Origin: Actinomycetota bacterium
GTDB lineage: Bacteria; Actinomycetota; Acidimicrobiia; Acidimicrobiales; AC-25
Length of the DNA: 7,856 nucleotides
NCBI GenBank assembly: GCA_005888395.1
Contig: VAXF01000013.1
Span: 1 to 7,856 of the forward strand
Direction: 5' to 3'
In this document: positions 1-6,978 of the stretch, one piece after another
How the letters are laid out: each line of letters begins with the position of its first letter
How positions within the stretch are numbered: the first letter of the stretch is position 1
Made by a program: the position numbers and the translations under genes
Notes under the pieces: model-generated
Told to the model about the DNA's origin: nothing
The model's input: only the letters and a program-made list of their open reading frames with translations
Databases searched by the model: none

Positions 1-890
1 GAGCCGACGTACGCGTGGTAGGCGCCGCGGCGGGTGACCTCGTGCTCGAGACCCGCCAGGACGGTGAGGGAGGCGTCGACGGTGGTGGTCTGGCGCCATT
101 GCCCGGGCCGCACCAGGGCGTGGCCGCGTGCGATGCGATCGCGCGACGCACCCGAGAGGTTGACGGCCACCCGGCTGCCGGCGGGGACGGTGTCGACGGG
201 CTCCTGCAGGCTCTGGAGGGCGCGCACCCGCACGGGCGTTCCGCCGGGCACGACGACGAGCTCGTCGTCAACCGTCAGCGAGCCGCCGGCGAGTGTTCCG
301 GTGACGACCGTGCCCGAACCCTTGGCCGCGAACACCCGGTCGACCCACAGTCGTGGCCGGCCCCGGTCGATCGCGTGGGCAGCGGTGGCGAGCAGGCGGT
401 CGAGCGCGTCACGCAGGTCGTCGACGCCGTGGCCTGCGGGAGCGTCGACCTCGACGACCTCGGCCGTCTCGAGGAACGAGCCCGTCACCCGGTCGGCCAG
501 ATCGAGTCGGGCCAGCTCCCGCGCGTCGGCGTCGACCGACCCGACCTTGGTCAGCGCGATCAGCCCCCGCGACACGCCGAGGAGCTCGAGGATCCGTAGG
601 TGCTCCTCGGACTGCGGCTTCCATCCTTCGGTCGCGGCCACGACGAAGAGGCACGCGTCGACCGCCCCGACGCCCGCGAGCATGTTCTTGATGAAACGCA
701 CGTGACCGGGCACGTCGACGAATGCCAGCCGCCGGCCCGAGGGCAGGGTCGTCCACGCGAACCCGAGGTCGATGGTGAGGCCCCGCTCCTTCTCCTCCGC
801 GAACCGGTCGGGATCCATGCCCGTCAGAGCCAGCACGAGGGTCGACTTCCCGTGGTCGACGTGGCCGGCGGTGGCGACTACGTGGTGCAA
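1..890 (-). CDS. selB: Selenocysteine-specific translation elongation factor SelB (3' end outside window)
   Basis: SelB is the EF-Tu-like GTPase that delivers Sec-tRNA(Sec) to UGA codons marked by a SECIS element. About 296 residues are visible: the whole G domain (about 1-175), domain II (about 180-265) and the start of domain III; the C-terminal winged helices lie beyond the edge. Visible motifs are the P-loop GHVDHGKS (9-16), switch I GLTIDLGF (37-44), where DLGF is a SelB signature, and DVPGH (59-63). The G4 motif is odd: residues 114-117 read TKVG where NKxD/TKxD is expected, so the guanine-specifying Asp is missing. The chosen start is TTG at 890, giving [16 protein letters not shown], the usual SelB N-terminus; no ATG or GTG lies between it and the P-loop. 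It overlaps the end of selA by 13 nt, so the two are probably co-transcribed and translationally coupled. Family assignment is secure; the TTG start is a good inference. Confidence 0.95.
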   Translation of the reverse strand, partial: MHHVVATAGHVDHGKSTLVLALTGMDPDRFAEEKERGLTIDLGFAWTTLPSGRRLAFVDVPGHVRFIKNMLAGVGAVDACLFVVAATEGWKPQSEEHLRILELLGVSRGLIALTKVGSVDADARELARLDLADRVTGSFLETAEVVEVDAPAGHGVDDLRDALDRLLATAAHAIDRGRPRLWVDRVFAAKGSGTVVTGTLAGGSLTVDDELVVVPGGTPVRVRALQSLQEPVDTVPAGSRVAVNLSGASRDRIARGHALVRPGQWRQTTTVDASLTVLAGLEHEVTRRGAYHAYVG

Positions 891-2122
891 GAAAGCAGCG
901 CTTTGGCGAGGACCGTGTCGTCGGTCGGGTCGACGGTGCGCAGATCGCACACGGTGCGGCCCTCGGCCACCCGCGCGATCACGGGTGGATCGCCGGCGCG
1001 CAGGGCGGCGGTGTGGTCGCCCTCGATCGCCACGCCGGCCGAGGGGATCTCGAGGCCGGGAAGCGACCCGGCGCCAGCGACCGCCGCCGTGTCGACCGTC
1101 TCGCCCACGCCGAGCGCGATGGCGCGGGCTCGCAGTGTCTCCACGGGCGCCGTCGCCATGCGCCAGAAGGGGATGGCGTCGCCGTCGCGGCGGAGGTAGG
1201 CGAGCGCCGTCTCCTGCATCGCGGCCAGCACCAGGCCGCCGGGACGCAGCGCCCGTGCCAGCGGGTGACGGGCGCAAGCACGTACGAGGTCGGCGCGCCC
1301 GGCGACCACGCCCGCCTGTGGGCCGCCGAGCAGCTTGTCGCCGGAGAACGTCACGAGGCCGGCGCCGCCGGCAAGCGTCTGGCGCACCGCCGGTTCCGAC
1401 GCGAGCCACGCCGGTGGCCCCGCGGCCAGCCACGGTGTCGCCGAGTCGAGGAGGCCGGAGCCGAGGTCGACCACGAGCGGTACGCCGAGCGCGGCGAGGG
1501 CCGCCACGTCGACCGCCTCGGTGAAGCCGACGATGCGGTAGTTCGACTGGTGCACCTTCAGCACGAGCGCGGGATCGTCGCGGGCGACCGCCGAGCGGTA
1601 GTCGTCGAGGCGTGTCCTGTTGGTGGTGCCCACCTCGACGAGGCGGGCTCCCGACTCGGCCATCACCTCGGGGACGCGGAAGCCGCCGCCGATCTCGACC
1701 AGCTCGCCTCTCGACACCACGACCGCCCGCCCTCGCGCCAGCGCGGCGAGCACGAGCAGCACCGCCGCCGCGCCGTTGTTCACGACGAGGGCCGCCTCGG
1801 CCCCGGCGGCCCGCGCCAGCAACCCCGCGGCGTGGGCATCCCGCGACCCCCGCCGGCCGGCGTCGAGGTCGAGCTCGAGGTTGGTGTAGGTCGCGGGCTG
1901 GGAGTGGGCCAGCGGCGCCCGCCCGAGGTTGGTGTGGAGCAACACCCCGGTGGCGTTGACGACGGGCCGGAGCAGGGCGCGGGTCACGTGCTCGGCGCGG
2001 CTCCGAGCCGAATCGACGTCGCCCGCGGCGATGGCCTCACGTGCGACATCGACGAGCAGCGGATGCGGGAGGCCGGTGTCGGAGAGCGTCCGGGCCAGGC
2101 CGTCGACCGACGGGGGGCGCAC
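878..2122 (-). CDS. selA: L-seryl-tRNA(Sec) selenium transferase (selenocysteine synthase)
   Basis: SelA is a PLP enzyme that converts Ser-tRNA(Sec) to Sec-tRNA(Sec) using selenophosphate. The product is 414 aa, somewhat shorter than the E. coli enzyme (about 460). Family blocks are clear: [18 protein letters not shown] near residue 55, [77 protein letters not shown], and [12 protein letters not shown], in which Lys263 is the expected Schiff-base lysine. The start is GTG at 2122 (M-R-P-P-S-V-D-G), where homology to the N-terminal helical region begins. The frame stays open far upstream, but that part is antisense to the PBP gene and is not credible. A TATTCT box 6 nt before the GTG, with no Shine-Dalgarno sequence, suggests a leaderless mRNA. 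Together with selB it implies that the organism makes selenoproteins; selD, selC and a selenoprotein gene must lie elsewhere. Confidence 0.96.
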   Translation of the reverse strand: MRPPSVDGLARTLSDTGLPHPLLVDVAREAIAAGDVDSARSRAEHVTRALLRPVVNATGVLLHTNLGRAPLAHSQPATYTNLELDLDAGRRGSRDAHAAGLLARAAGAEAALVVNNGAAAVLLVLAALARGRAVVVSRGELVEIGGGFRVPEVMAESGARLVEVGTTNRTRLDDYRSAVARDDPALVLKVHQSNYRIVGFTEAVDVAALAALGVPLVVDLGSGLLDSATPWLAAGPPAWLASEPAVRQTLAGGAGLVTFSGDKLLGGPQAGVVAGRADLVRACARHPLARALRPGGLVLAAMQETALAYLRRDGDAIPFWRMATAPVETLRARAIALGVGETVDTAAVAGAGSLPGLEIPSAGVAIEGDHTAALRAGDPPVIARVAEGRTVCDLRTVDPTDDTVLAKALLSCTT

Positions 2123-2127
2123 GCCGC

Positions 2128-2133
2128 GAGAAT
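2128..2133 (+). promoter_or_regulatory. Possible -10 box (GAGAAT) for the PBP gene
   Basis: GAGAAT matches the actinobacterial TANNNT -10 pattern at A2 and T6 but not at position 1. Seven bases separate it from the GTG at 2141, which would give a leaderless transcript. It overlaps the selA -10 box on the other strand by five bases. No convincing -35 element was found, so this is tentative. Confidence 0.3.
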
Positions 2134-2134
2134 A
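2129..2134 (-). promoter_or_regulatory. Probable -10 box (TATTCT) for selA-selB
   Basis: Read on the minus strand, TATTCT fits TANNNT and lies 6 nt before the selA GTG. With no purine-rich ribosome-binding site in the gap, a leaderless selAB transcript is the simplest reading. No clear -35 hexamer was recognised. Confidence 0.5.
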
Positions 2135-2140
2135 CGGGTC

Positions 2141-4282
2141 GTGGACCGGATCCTCCGCGCCCTTGGCGCCTTCCTTCTCACGACCGTCGCCGCGCCCGTG
2201 GCCGTCGGAGTCACCGTGCTCGCCTCTTTTCTCTACCTCCCGCTTCCGGCGGCGCTGCCCACGCCCCGGCCGGGCGTCGAGTCCCAGATCAGCCACGTCT
2301 ACGACGACCAGGGCAACCAGATCGCCGTGTTCCGCGCCTTCGAGACGAGCATCCCGGTCAGCCGCGGCGACATCCCGGCCGTGCTGAAGCAGGCGGTCGT
2401 GGCCGCCGAGGACCGCCGCTTCTACAAGCACGGCGGCGTCGACGTGAAGGCCACCCTGCGGGCGCTCTGGGCCGACTTCCGCCACCAGGGCTACGTGCAG
2501 GGCGGCTCGACGATCACCCAGCAGTACGTCAAGAACGCCTACATCGGCAAGGAGCGCACCGTGCTGCGCAAGGCCCGCGAGGCGGTGTTGGCCAGCCAGC
2601 TCAACCGGAAGGTGTCGAAGAACGAGATCCTCTACCGCTACCTCTCGACGATCTACCTCGGTGACGGGCTCTACGGCGTCGGCGCCGCGAGCGAGTCGTA
2701 CTTCCACAAGTCGGTGCGTGACCTCACGCTGTCGGAGGCAGCCCTCCTCGCCGGTCTCATCCCCGCGCCCTCGCGGTTTGCGCCGCGCGGCAATCCGACG
2801 GACGCGGAAGCGAACCGCAAGCGTGTGCTCCAGGAGATGTTCAAGCAGCACCTGATCACGTTCCCGCAGCTGGCGGGGGCCGATAGCCAGGGCCTGTGGT
2901 TCGCGGCGAGCGGGCGACCGCCCCAGCCGGCCACGCTCGTGTACCCGCCGGAGGCCGACAAGGGCCAGTTCCCGTACTTCGTCGACTACGTGCGCCGCTA
3001 CCTGGTCGCCAAGTACGGGCCGACGATGGTCTTCCGTGGCGGCCTGAAGGTCGAGACGACGATCGACCCCGCGATGCAGGCCGCGGCCGAGAAGTCGATC
3101 GCCGGCGCGCTCTCGGGCACCACGTCGCCGCTCGACATGTCGCTGGTCGCGGTCGAGCCCCACACGGGGTACGTGAAGGCGCTGGTGGGCGGGCGCGACT
3201 TCAACGCGTCGCAGGTGAACCTGGCGCTCGGCAGCCTGGGCGGAGGCACCGGGCGACAACCGGGGTCGTCGTTCAAGCCCTTCGTGCTCGCCCGCGCCTT
3301 CGAAGAAGGCATCTCCCCCTCGCGCGTGTACCCGGCGCCGAACCAGTACCACATCCCGCACTGCGTCGGCCCCGCCGACCAGTGCACCATCCGCAACTAC
3401 GAGGGTGCGTCGTTCGGTTCGGCCACCCTCCAGACCGCAACGTGGAAGTCGATCAACACCGTCTACGCGCAGCTGACCCGCGACGTCGGTGTGCCCGACG
3501 TTGCCGAGATGGCCCACCGTCTCGGCATCAGCACGTCGTTGTACGACCCGAAGCGCTACGGCATCAGCATCGGGCTCGGCGCCCAGGAGGTCTCGCCTCT
3601 CGACATGGCCTCGGCGTACTCGGTGTTCGCCAACCGCGGGCAGCGGGTGGAGCCAACCCCGGTGCTGAAGGTCACCGACGCTCGCGGCCACGTGCTCGAG
3701 GACCACACCAGCCCGCAGCTGTCACGGGTACTGAGCGAGATCGTCTCCGACAACGTCACCGCGGTCCTGCGCGGCGTCATCACCAGCGGCACCGGGCGCG
3801 CCGCCGACATCGGGCGGCCCGCGGCGGGCAAGACCGGCACGGCCCAGGAGTGGAGGGACGCGTGGTTCGTGGGGTACACGCCGGCGCTGTCCACCGCCAT
3901 CTGGATGGGCGACGCCGACAAGCCCCGGCCCCTCCTCGGCATCAAGGGCGTGTCGCACGTGGCCGGCGGGACGATCCCGGCCAAGACGTGGCACGACTTC
4001 ATGACCCAGGCCCTGAAGGACATCCCTGTGACCGACTTCAGCCAGCCGGCCCCGATCCAGCCGATCGCCGACGAGGCCCGCCGTCTCGAGCGGGGCGGAT
4101 TCGACCTCGGCGGCCGCCGTTACGTGGCCGGCACCCCGGCCGACTGTGACGGCCCGTGCCAGACCGGCGAGCTCGCGCCGGAGCCGCAGGTGCCGGAGTC
4201 GACCACCACCACGACCTCGCCGTTAGGGGAGTCCACGGGATCCCCGCCGACAACGGGCCCGCTGCCGGTGCGGCCGCCGTAG
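2141..4282 (+). CDS. Class A penicillin-binding protein (GT51 transglycosylase plus transpeptidase)
   Basis: This is a bifunctional peptidoglycan synthase, 713 aa, membrane-anchored with its catalytic domains outside. The N-terminus has a short positive stretch and one membrane segment (about residues 8-32). The GT51 domain carries EDRRFYKHGGVD with catalytic Glu90, GGSTITQQ (121-128), RKARE (143-147) followed by LNRKVSKNEIL, YLSTIYLGDGLYGVGAA, and LTLSEAALLAGLIPAPS. The transpeptidase has SSFK with nucleophile Ser376 and Lys379, SIN (437-439) and KTG (564-566), so both active sites look intact. A Cys pair (408 and 415) sits in the transpeptidase domain. The C-terminal tail (about 640-713) has a second pair, Cys669 and Cys673, then a Pro/Thr-rich low-complexity end; no PASTA domain follows, unlike mycobacterial PonA2. 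The start is GTG 2141, directly before the membrane helix; the open frame upstream is antisense to selA. It is divergent from selA (18 nt) and convergent with the pseudoprotease gene (4 nt). Confidence 0.95.
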   Translation: MDRILRALGAFLLTTVAAPVAVGVTVLASFLYLPLPAALPTPRPGVESQISHVYDDQGNQIAVFRAFETSIPVSRGDIPAVLKQAVVAAEDRRFYKHGGVDVKATLRALWADFRHQGYVQGGSTITQQYVKNAYIGKERTVLRKAREAVLASQLNRKVSKNEILYRYLSTIYLGDGLYGVGAASESYFHKSVRDLTLSEAALLAGLIPAPSRFAPRGNPTDAEANRKRVLQEMFKQHLITFPQLAGADSQGLWFAASGRPPQPATLVYPPEADKGQFPYFVDYVRRYLVAKYGPTMVFRGGLKVETTIDPAMQAAAEKSIAGALSGTTSPLDMSLVAVEPHTGYVKALVGGRDFNASQVNLALGSLGGGTGRQPGSSFKPFVLARAFEEGISPSRVYPAPNQYHIPHCVGPADQCTIRNYEGASFGSATLQTATWKSINTVYAQLTRDVGVPDVAEMAHRLGISTSLYDPKRYGISIGLGAQEVSPLDMASAYSVFANRGQRVEPTPVLKVTDARGHVLEDHTSPQLSRVLSEIVSDNVTAVLRGVITSGTGRAADIGRPAAGKTGTAQEWRDAWFVGYTPALSTAIWMGDADKPRPLLGIKGVSHVAGGTIPAKTWHDFMTQALKDIPVTDFSQPAPIQPIADEARRLERGGFDLGGRRYVAGTPADCDGPCQTGELAPEPQVPESTTTTTSPLGESTGSPPTTGPLPVRPP

Positions 4283-4286
4283 CCCG

Positions 4287-5246
4287 TCAGCGCGTCGTGG
4301 TGGTCGCGGCCGCGGGGGCGGGCGGCGGCACCGCGGTGCGCGGCCGCTGCTGGCCCGCGCCGCTCGCCGTCCCGCCGGGGCACCGCAGGACCTTGTCGCA
4401 CGACGAGCGGATGGGAACGCCCCAGGTGATCGTGCCGGGGTCGAACCCGAGCGGCGCGTAGGCGCGCGACGCCACGGCCACGACGTGGCCGTCGGAGTCG
4501 ACCAGCGGCCCCCCCTGGAACGCGGCGCCGACGGCGGCGTCGTGCTGGATGCCCTGCGCCGAGACGTCGGCGACGAAGCCCTGGCTGATCGCCCCGCCGC
4601 CGGCGCCGAGTCCCGAGACCGCGAAGACTCGGTCGCCGAGCTTCACCCCCGGGGTGCCCGACGCCCAGTCGAGCTTGGGCGCGTTGGGCCGGGCGATGAC
4701 GAGCACGGCGAGGTCGTGGTCCTCCTGCCACGTCCAGAGGGTGGCCTTCAGCTCCTCGTCACCCTGCCGGACGAACACCGCCGGGCCCGGCTGACGGGTG
4801 GCGGCCCGCACGGCGGTGTACGAGGTGAGCAGGTAGGCCTGGGTGGCGTCGGCGGCGACCACGAAGGCCGCGCCGACCGACGGCTGGCCGGCGTCGTCGA
4901 GCGTATGGACGAACCAGACCGAGGGTGCCACCTTCTTGAGGAGGGCGGAGAGCGTCTCACCCTCGGCGGCGATCTTCTTCAGCGGCGCGAGCTGCTGGTC
5001 GATCTGCTTCTTGGCGTCGTCCCGGGCCTTGTCGATCGACGAGGTGGCGTTCTTGAACCGCTTCTGGATGTCGGGGATGTAGTGCGACACCCGGCGCTCG
5101 TTCTGGTTGAGCCGGTAGTCGTAGTAGGCGTAGAGCACGGCGCCGCTGAACGCAGCGCCGACCGACGCGACCACGAGGAGCATCGCCATTCCCAGCACAC
5201 TCTTGGGCAACAGCCGCTCGCGCCAACGGGGAGGGACGTCGGCCAT
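4287..5246 (-). CDS. Membrane-anchored HtrA/trypsin-fold protein lacking catalytic His and Ser (probable pseudoprotease)
   Basis: The product has 319 aa. A basic N-terminus (RWRERLLPK) precedes one membrane helix at about 16-41, so the rest should be extracytoplasmic. Residues about 44-105 are charged and helical (KNATSSIDKARDDAKKQIDQQ), possibly a coiled coil. The trypsin-like fold follows from about 108 (VAPSVWFVHTLDD). Aligned by eye to HtrA, LLTSYTAV occupies the place of ILTNxHVV, putting Thr144 at the catalytic His. DLAVL keeps the Asp (Asp178). IQHDAAVGAAFQGGPLVD matches IQTDAAINPGNSGGPLVN, putting Gln244 at the nucleophilic Ser. Two of three triad residues are therefore missing and peptidase activity is unlikely. 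The tail has Cys283 and Cys289, which may pair, then a Pro/Ala/Thr-rich end. No PDZ domain is present. The ATG at 5246 was chosen because it precedes the membrane segment and has TACCCT 7 nt upstream. Mycobacterial MarP, also a membrane serine protease, is the nearest functional comparison, but it is active. Confidence 0.85.
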   Translation of the reverse strand: MADVPPRWRERLLPKSVLGMAMLLVVASVGAAFSGAVLYAYYDYRLNQNERRVSHYIPDIQKRFKNATSSIDKARDDAKKQIDQQLAPLKKIAAEGETLSALLKKVAPSVWFVHTLDDAGQPSVGAAFVVAADATQAYLLTSYTAVRAATRQPGPAVFVRQGDEELKATLWTWQEDHDLAVLVIARPNAPKLDWASGTPGVKLGDRVFAVSGLGAGGGAISQGFVADVSAQGIQHDAAVGAAFQGGPLVDSDGHVVAVASRAYAPLGFDPGTITWGVPIRSSCDKVLRCPGGTASGAGQQRPRTAVPPPAPAAATTTTR

Positions 5247-5253
5247 CGGCGGG

Positions 5254-5259
5254 AGGGTA
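5254..5259 (-). promoter_or_regulatory. Probable -10 box (TACCCT) for the pseudoprotease gene
   Basis: On the minus strand TACCCT fits TANNNT and is followed by 7 nt and then the ATG at 5246. The gap is C-rich with no Shine-Dalgarno-like purines, which suggests a leaderless mRNA. No convincing -35 element. Confidence 0.45.
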
Positions 5260-5267
5260 GCGGCAAG

Positions 5268-5273
5268 TAGCGT
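5268..5273 (+). promoter_or_regulatory. Probable -10 box (TAGCGT) for the Nudix-MBL operon
   Basis: TAGCGT fits TANNNT and lies exactly 7 nt before the GTG at 5281, with no purine-rich ribosome-binding site in the gap. It sits back to back with the TACCCT box of the divergent gene, within a 34-nt intergenic region. A leaderless transcript is inferred. Confidence 0.45.
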
Positions 5274-5280
5274 CATTGCC

Positions 5281-6120
5281 GTGGTCAGCGGCGTCGAGGT
5301 TCGGGACGCGGCCACGGTCATGCTCGTGCGAGACGGCGATGCCGGGCTCGAGGTCTTCATGCTCCGGCGCACGCTCAACGCCGACTTCGTCGGGGGCGCC
5401 TACGTCTTCCCGGGCGGGGCCGTCGACGACGCCGACCGTCACAGCGATCTCGAGCCGGTGTGCGAAGGGCGCACCGACGCCGAGGCGAGCGCGCTGTTGG
5501 GTGTCGCGTCGGGCGGGCTCGCGTACTGGGTGGCCGCCATCCGCGAGTGCTTCGAGGAGGCCGGCGTGCTCCTCGCCCACCGTGACGACGGTGAGATCGT
5601 CCACCTCACAGACCCCGATGTCGCCGAGCGCTTCGCGCGCCACCGCACGGCCGTGCACTCGGGCGAGCGGCGTCTGGTCGAGGTGTGCCGCGAGGAGGGG
5701 CTGCGCCTGGCGGTCGGCACCATGCACTACTTCAGCCACTGGATCACGCCGGAGGGCGCACCGCGCCGGTACGACACGCGGTTCTTCGTGACGGCCGCGC
5801 CGGCCGAGCAGACGCCCCTGCACGACGACCGTGAGACGATCGCCAACCTCTGGACGCGCCCGGCCGACGCGCTCGAGCGCTACCGCGGTGGCGACTTCGA
5901 CCTCGTCTTCCCGACGTTCAAGAGCCTCGAGACGATCTCGCGCTTCGACCGCGCGGCCGACCTCCTCGACGCCGCACGCGCCGCCGGCCAACCGCCGCTC
6001 GTGCAGCCGCGCGTGGTGCTCGACGAGCGAGGCGTGCGGATCCTGCTGCCCGGCGACCCCGGCTACGACGAGGCCAGCCCCCCGCCGGATGGCGTCGTCC
6101 TCCCCGTGCGGCCGGACTGA
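5281..6120 (+). CDS. Nudix hydrolase, NUDT19-like with an interrupted Nudix box
   Basis: The product has 279 aa. Nudix enzymes split nucleoside-diphosphate-linked substrates; characterised NUDT19-type members act on coenzyme A and acyl-CoA, so CoA diphosphohydrolase is the best guess, unproven here. The sequence opens with a beta strand (AATVMLVRDG), then VFMLRR and AYVFPGGAVDDAD (PGG at 44-46). The REXXEEXG core is AAIRECFEEAG (Arg88, Glu89, Glu92, Glu93, Gly95). In a standard Nudix box (GX5EX7REUXEEXGU) the Arg lies 14 residues after the first Gly; here Gly45 to Arg88 is 43, so about 29 extra residues are inserted, as is typical of the NUDT19/RP2 subfamily. Later blocks include HYFSHWITPEGAPRRYDTRFFV, also typical of that group. 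The GTG at 5281 is the only usual start in front of the first strand; an ATG further upstream (5203) would lie inside the divergent gene. The next gene follows after 6 nt, so the two form an operon. Confidence 0.88.
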   Translation: MVSGVEVRDAATVMLVRDGDAGLEVFMLRRTLNADFVGGAYVFPGGAVDDADRHSDLEPVCEGRTDAEASALLGVASGGLAYWVAAIRECFEEAGVLLAHRDDGEIVHLTDPDVAERFARHRTAVHSGERRLVEVCREEGLRLAVGTMHYFSHWITPEGAPRRYDTRFFVTAAPAEQTPLHDDRETIANLWTRPADALERYRGGDFDLVFPTFKSLETISRFDRAADLLDAARAAGQPPLVQPRVVLDERGVRILLPGDPGYDEASPPPDGVVLPVRPD

Positions 6121-6126
6121 CATCAC

Positions 6127-6942
6127 GTGCCTGACCTGACGGTCGGCGTGGCGTCGGCGATCAGCCCGCTCGTGCGGCGGATCCTCGCCCCCAACCCCGG
6201 GTTGATGACGGGCCCGGGCACCAACACCTACCTGGTGGGCATCGACGAGATCGCCGTCATCGACCCGGGTCCGGACGACACCGGCCACCTCGACACCGTG
6301 GCCGCATGCGGCGGCGATCGCATCCGCTGGATCGTCGTCACCCACACCCATCCCGACCACGCGCCCGGCGCGGTGGGGTTGAAGGATCGCACGGGCGCAG
6401 AGGTCGTCGGCTTCGACGAACGCGACGGGTTCACGCCCGATCGCAGCGCGGGGGAGGGCTTCGCGCTCGAGGGCACCGAGTTTCGCCTCACCGCTGTCCA
6501 CACGCCGGGCCATGCGTCGAATCACCTCTGCTGGCTCCTGCACGAGGAGCGCCTGCTGTTCTCCGGCGACCACGTGATGCAGGGCTCGACGGTCGTCATC
6601 TCCCCACCCGACGGCGACATGTCCGCGTACCTCGACTCGCTCCGGCGGGTGCAATCGCTGCGGCTGCGTGCCATCGCGCCGGGTCACGGCCACGTCATCG
6701 AGGACCCGAAGGCGGTCGTCGCGTACTACCTGTCGCACAGGGCCGAGCGCGAGGCCGCCATCCTCGCCGCGCTGCGCGCTGGCGCCACGACTGTCGACGC
6801 GATCGTGGCGCGCGTCTATGTCGACGTGGCCGGCGAGCTGCACCCGGTCGCCCGCCGCTCGGTGCACGCGCATCTGCTGAAGCTGGTGGCCGAGGGTGCG
6901 GCGAGAGGCGGCGACATCGAGCGCGATTGGGAGCCGGTCTGA
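6127..6942 (+). CDS. Metallo-beta-lactamase-fold hydrolase, LACTB2-like
   Basis: The product has 271 aa. Metal ligands are all visible: HTHPDH (His73, His75, Asp77, His78), the His in HTPGHASNH (His125 or His129, His129 by the usual PGH pattern), Asp148 in FSGDH, and the final His in the PGHGHVIEDP block (His187). The N-terminal NPGLMTGPGTNTYLVG and the PGHGHVIEDP block are typical of the LACTB2-like family. Residues about 205-260 form the winged-helix-like C-terminal domain of that family (REAAILAALRAG, VHAHLLKLVAEG). Human LACTB2 is an endoribonuclease, but bacterial substrates are mostly unknown, so I name only a metal-dependent hydrolase. The start is GTG 6127, six bases after the Nudix stop, with no strong ribosome-binding site; translation probably depends on reinitiation. 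A Nudix gene beside an MBL gene near marP and ponA2 is also known in mycobacteria. Confidence 0.9.
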   Translation: MPDLTVGVASAISPLVRRILAPNPGLMTGPGTNTYLVGIDEIAVIDPGPDDTGHLDTVAACGGDRIRWIVVTHTHPDHAPGAVGLKDRTGAEVVGFDERDGFTPDRSAGEGFALEGTEFRLTAVHTPGHASNHLCWLLHEERLLFSGDHVMQGSTVVISPPDGDMSAYLDSLRRVQSLRLRAIAPGHGHVIEDPKAVVAYYLSHRAEREAAILAALRAGATTVDAIVARVYVDVAGELHPVARRSVHAHLLKLVAEGAARGGDIERDWEPV

Positions 6943-6972
6943 ACGATTCGCGTACTTCATGTGCTCAAGCGG

Positions 6973-6978
6973 TAGGTT
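6973..6978 (+). promoter_or_regulatory. Possible -10 box (TAGGTT) for the PAS-protein gene
   Basis: TAGGTT fits TANNNT and would start transcription near 6985, leaving a leader of about 24 nt with a ribosome-binding site. No standard -35 is clear. TCAAG at 6965-6969 and GCCG at 6985-6988 also loosely recall a sigma-28 type promoter, so the sigma factor is uncertain. Confidence 0.3.

Noticed and set aside
15..756. Several open frames opposite or within selB
   Set aside because: They overlap the SelB G domain and contain only low-complexity Arg/Ser/Pro-rich sequence.
1013..2140. Plus-strand open frame running into the PBP frame from within selA
   Set aside because: Antisense to selA with biased, motif-free translation; PBP features begin at the membrane helix after 2141.
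2123..3706. Minus-strand open frame that continues the selA frame for over 500 codons upstream
   Set aside because: It is fully antisense to the PBP gene, and its translation is Arg/Val/Gly-rich with no family features. SelA homology starts at 2122. Long antisense frames are expected in GC-rich DNA.
4509..4515. Seven-C run at the pseudoprotease active-site region as a possible frameshift that erased the Ser
   Set aside because: Both sides of the run read in the same frame with good HtrA-like sequence (IQHDAAVGAAF before, GGPLVDSDG after), so no indel is needed to explain the Gln.
4957..6960. 667-codon minus-strand open frame opposite the Nudix and MBL genes
   Set aside because: Shadow frame: the plus strand carries well-conserved Nudix and MBL motifs over the same bases, and the minus translation has none.
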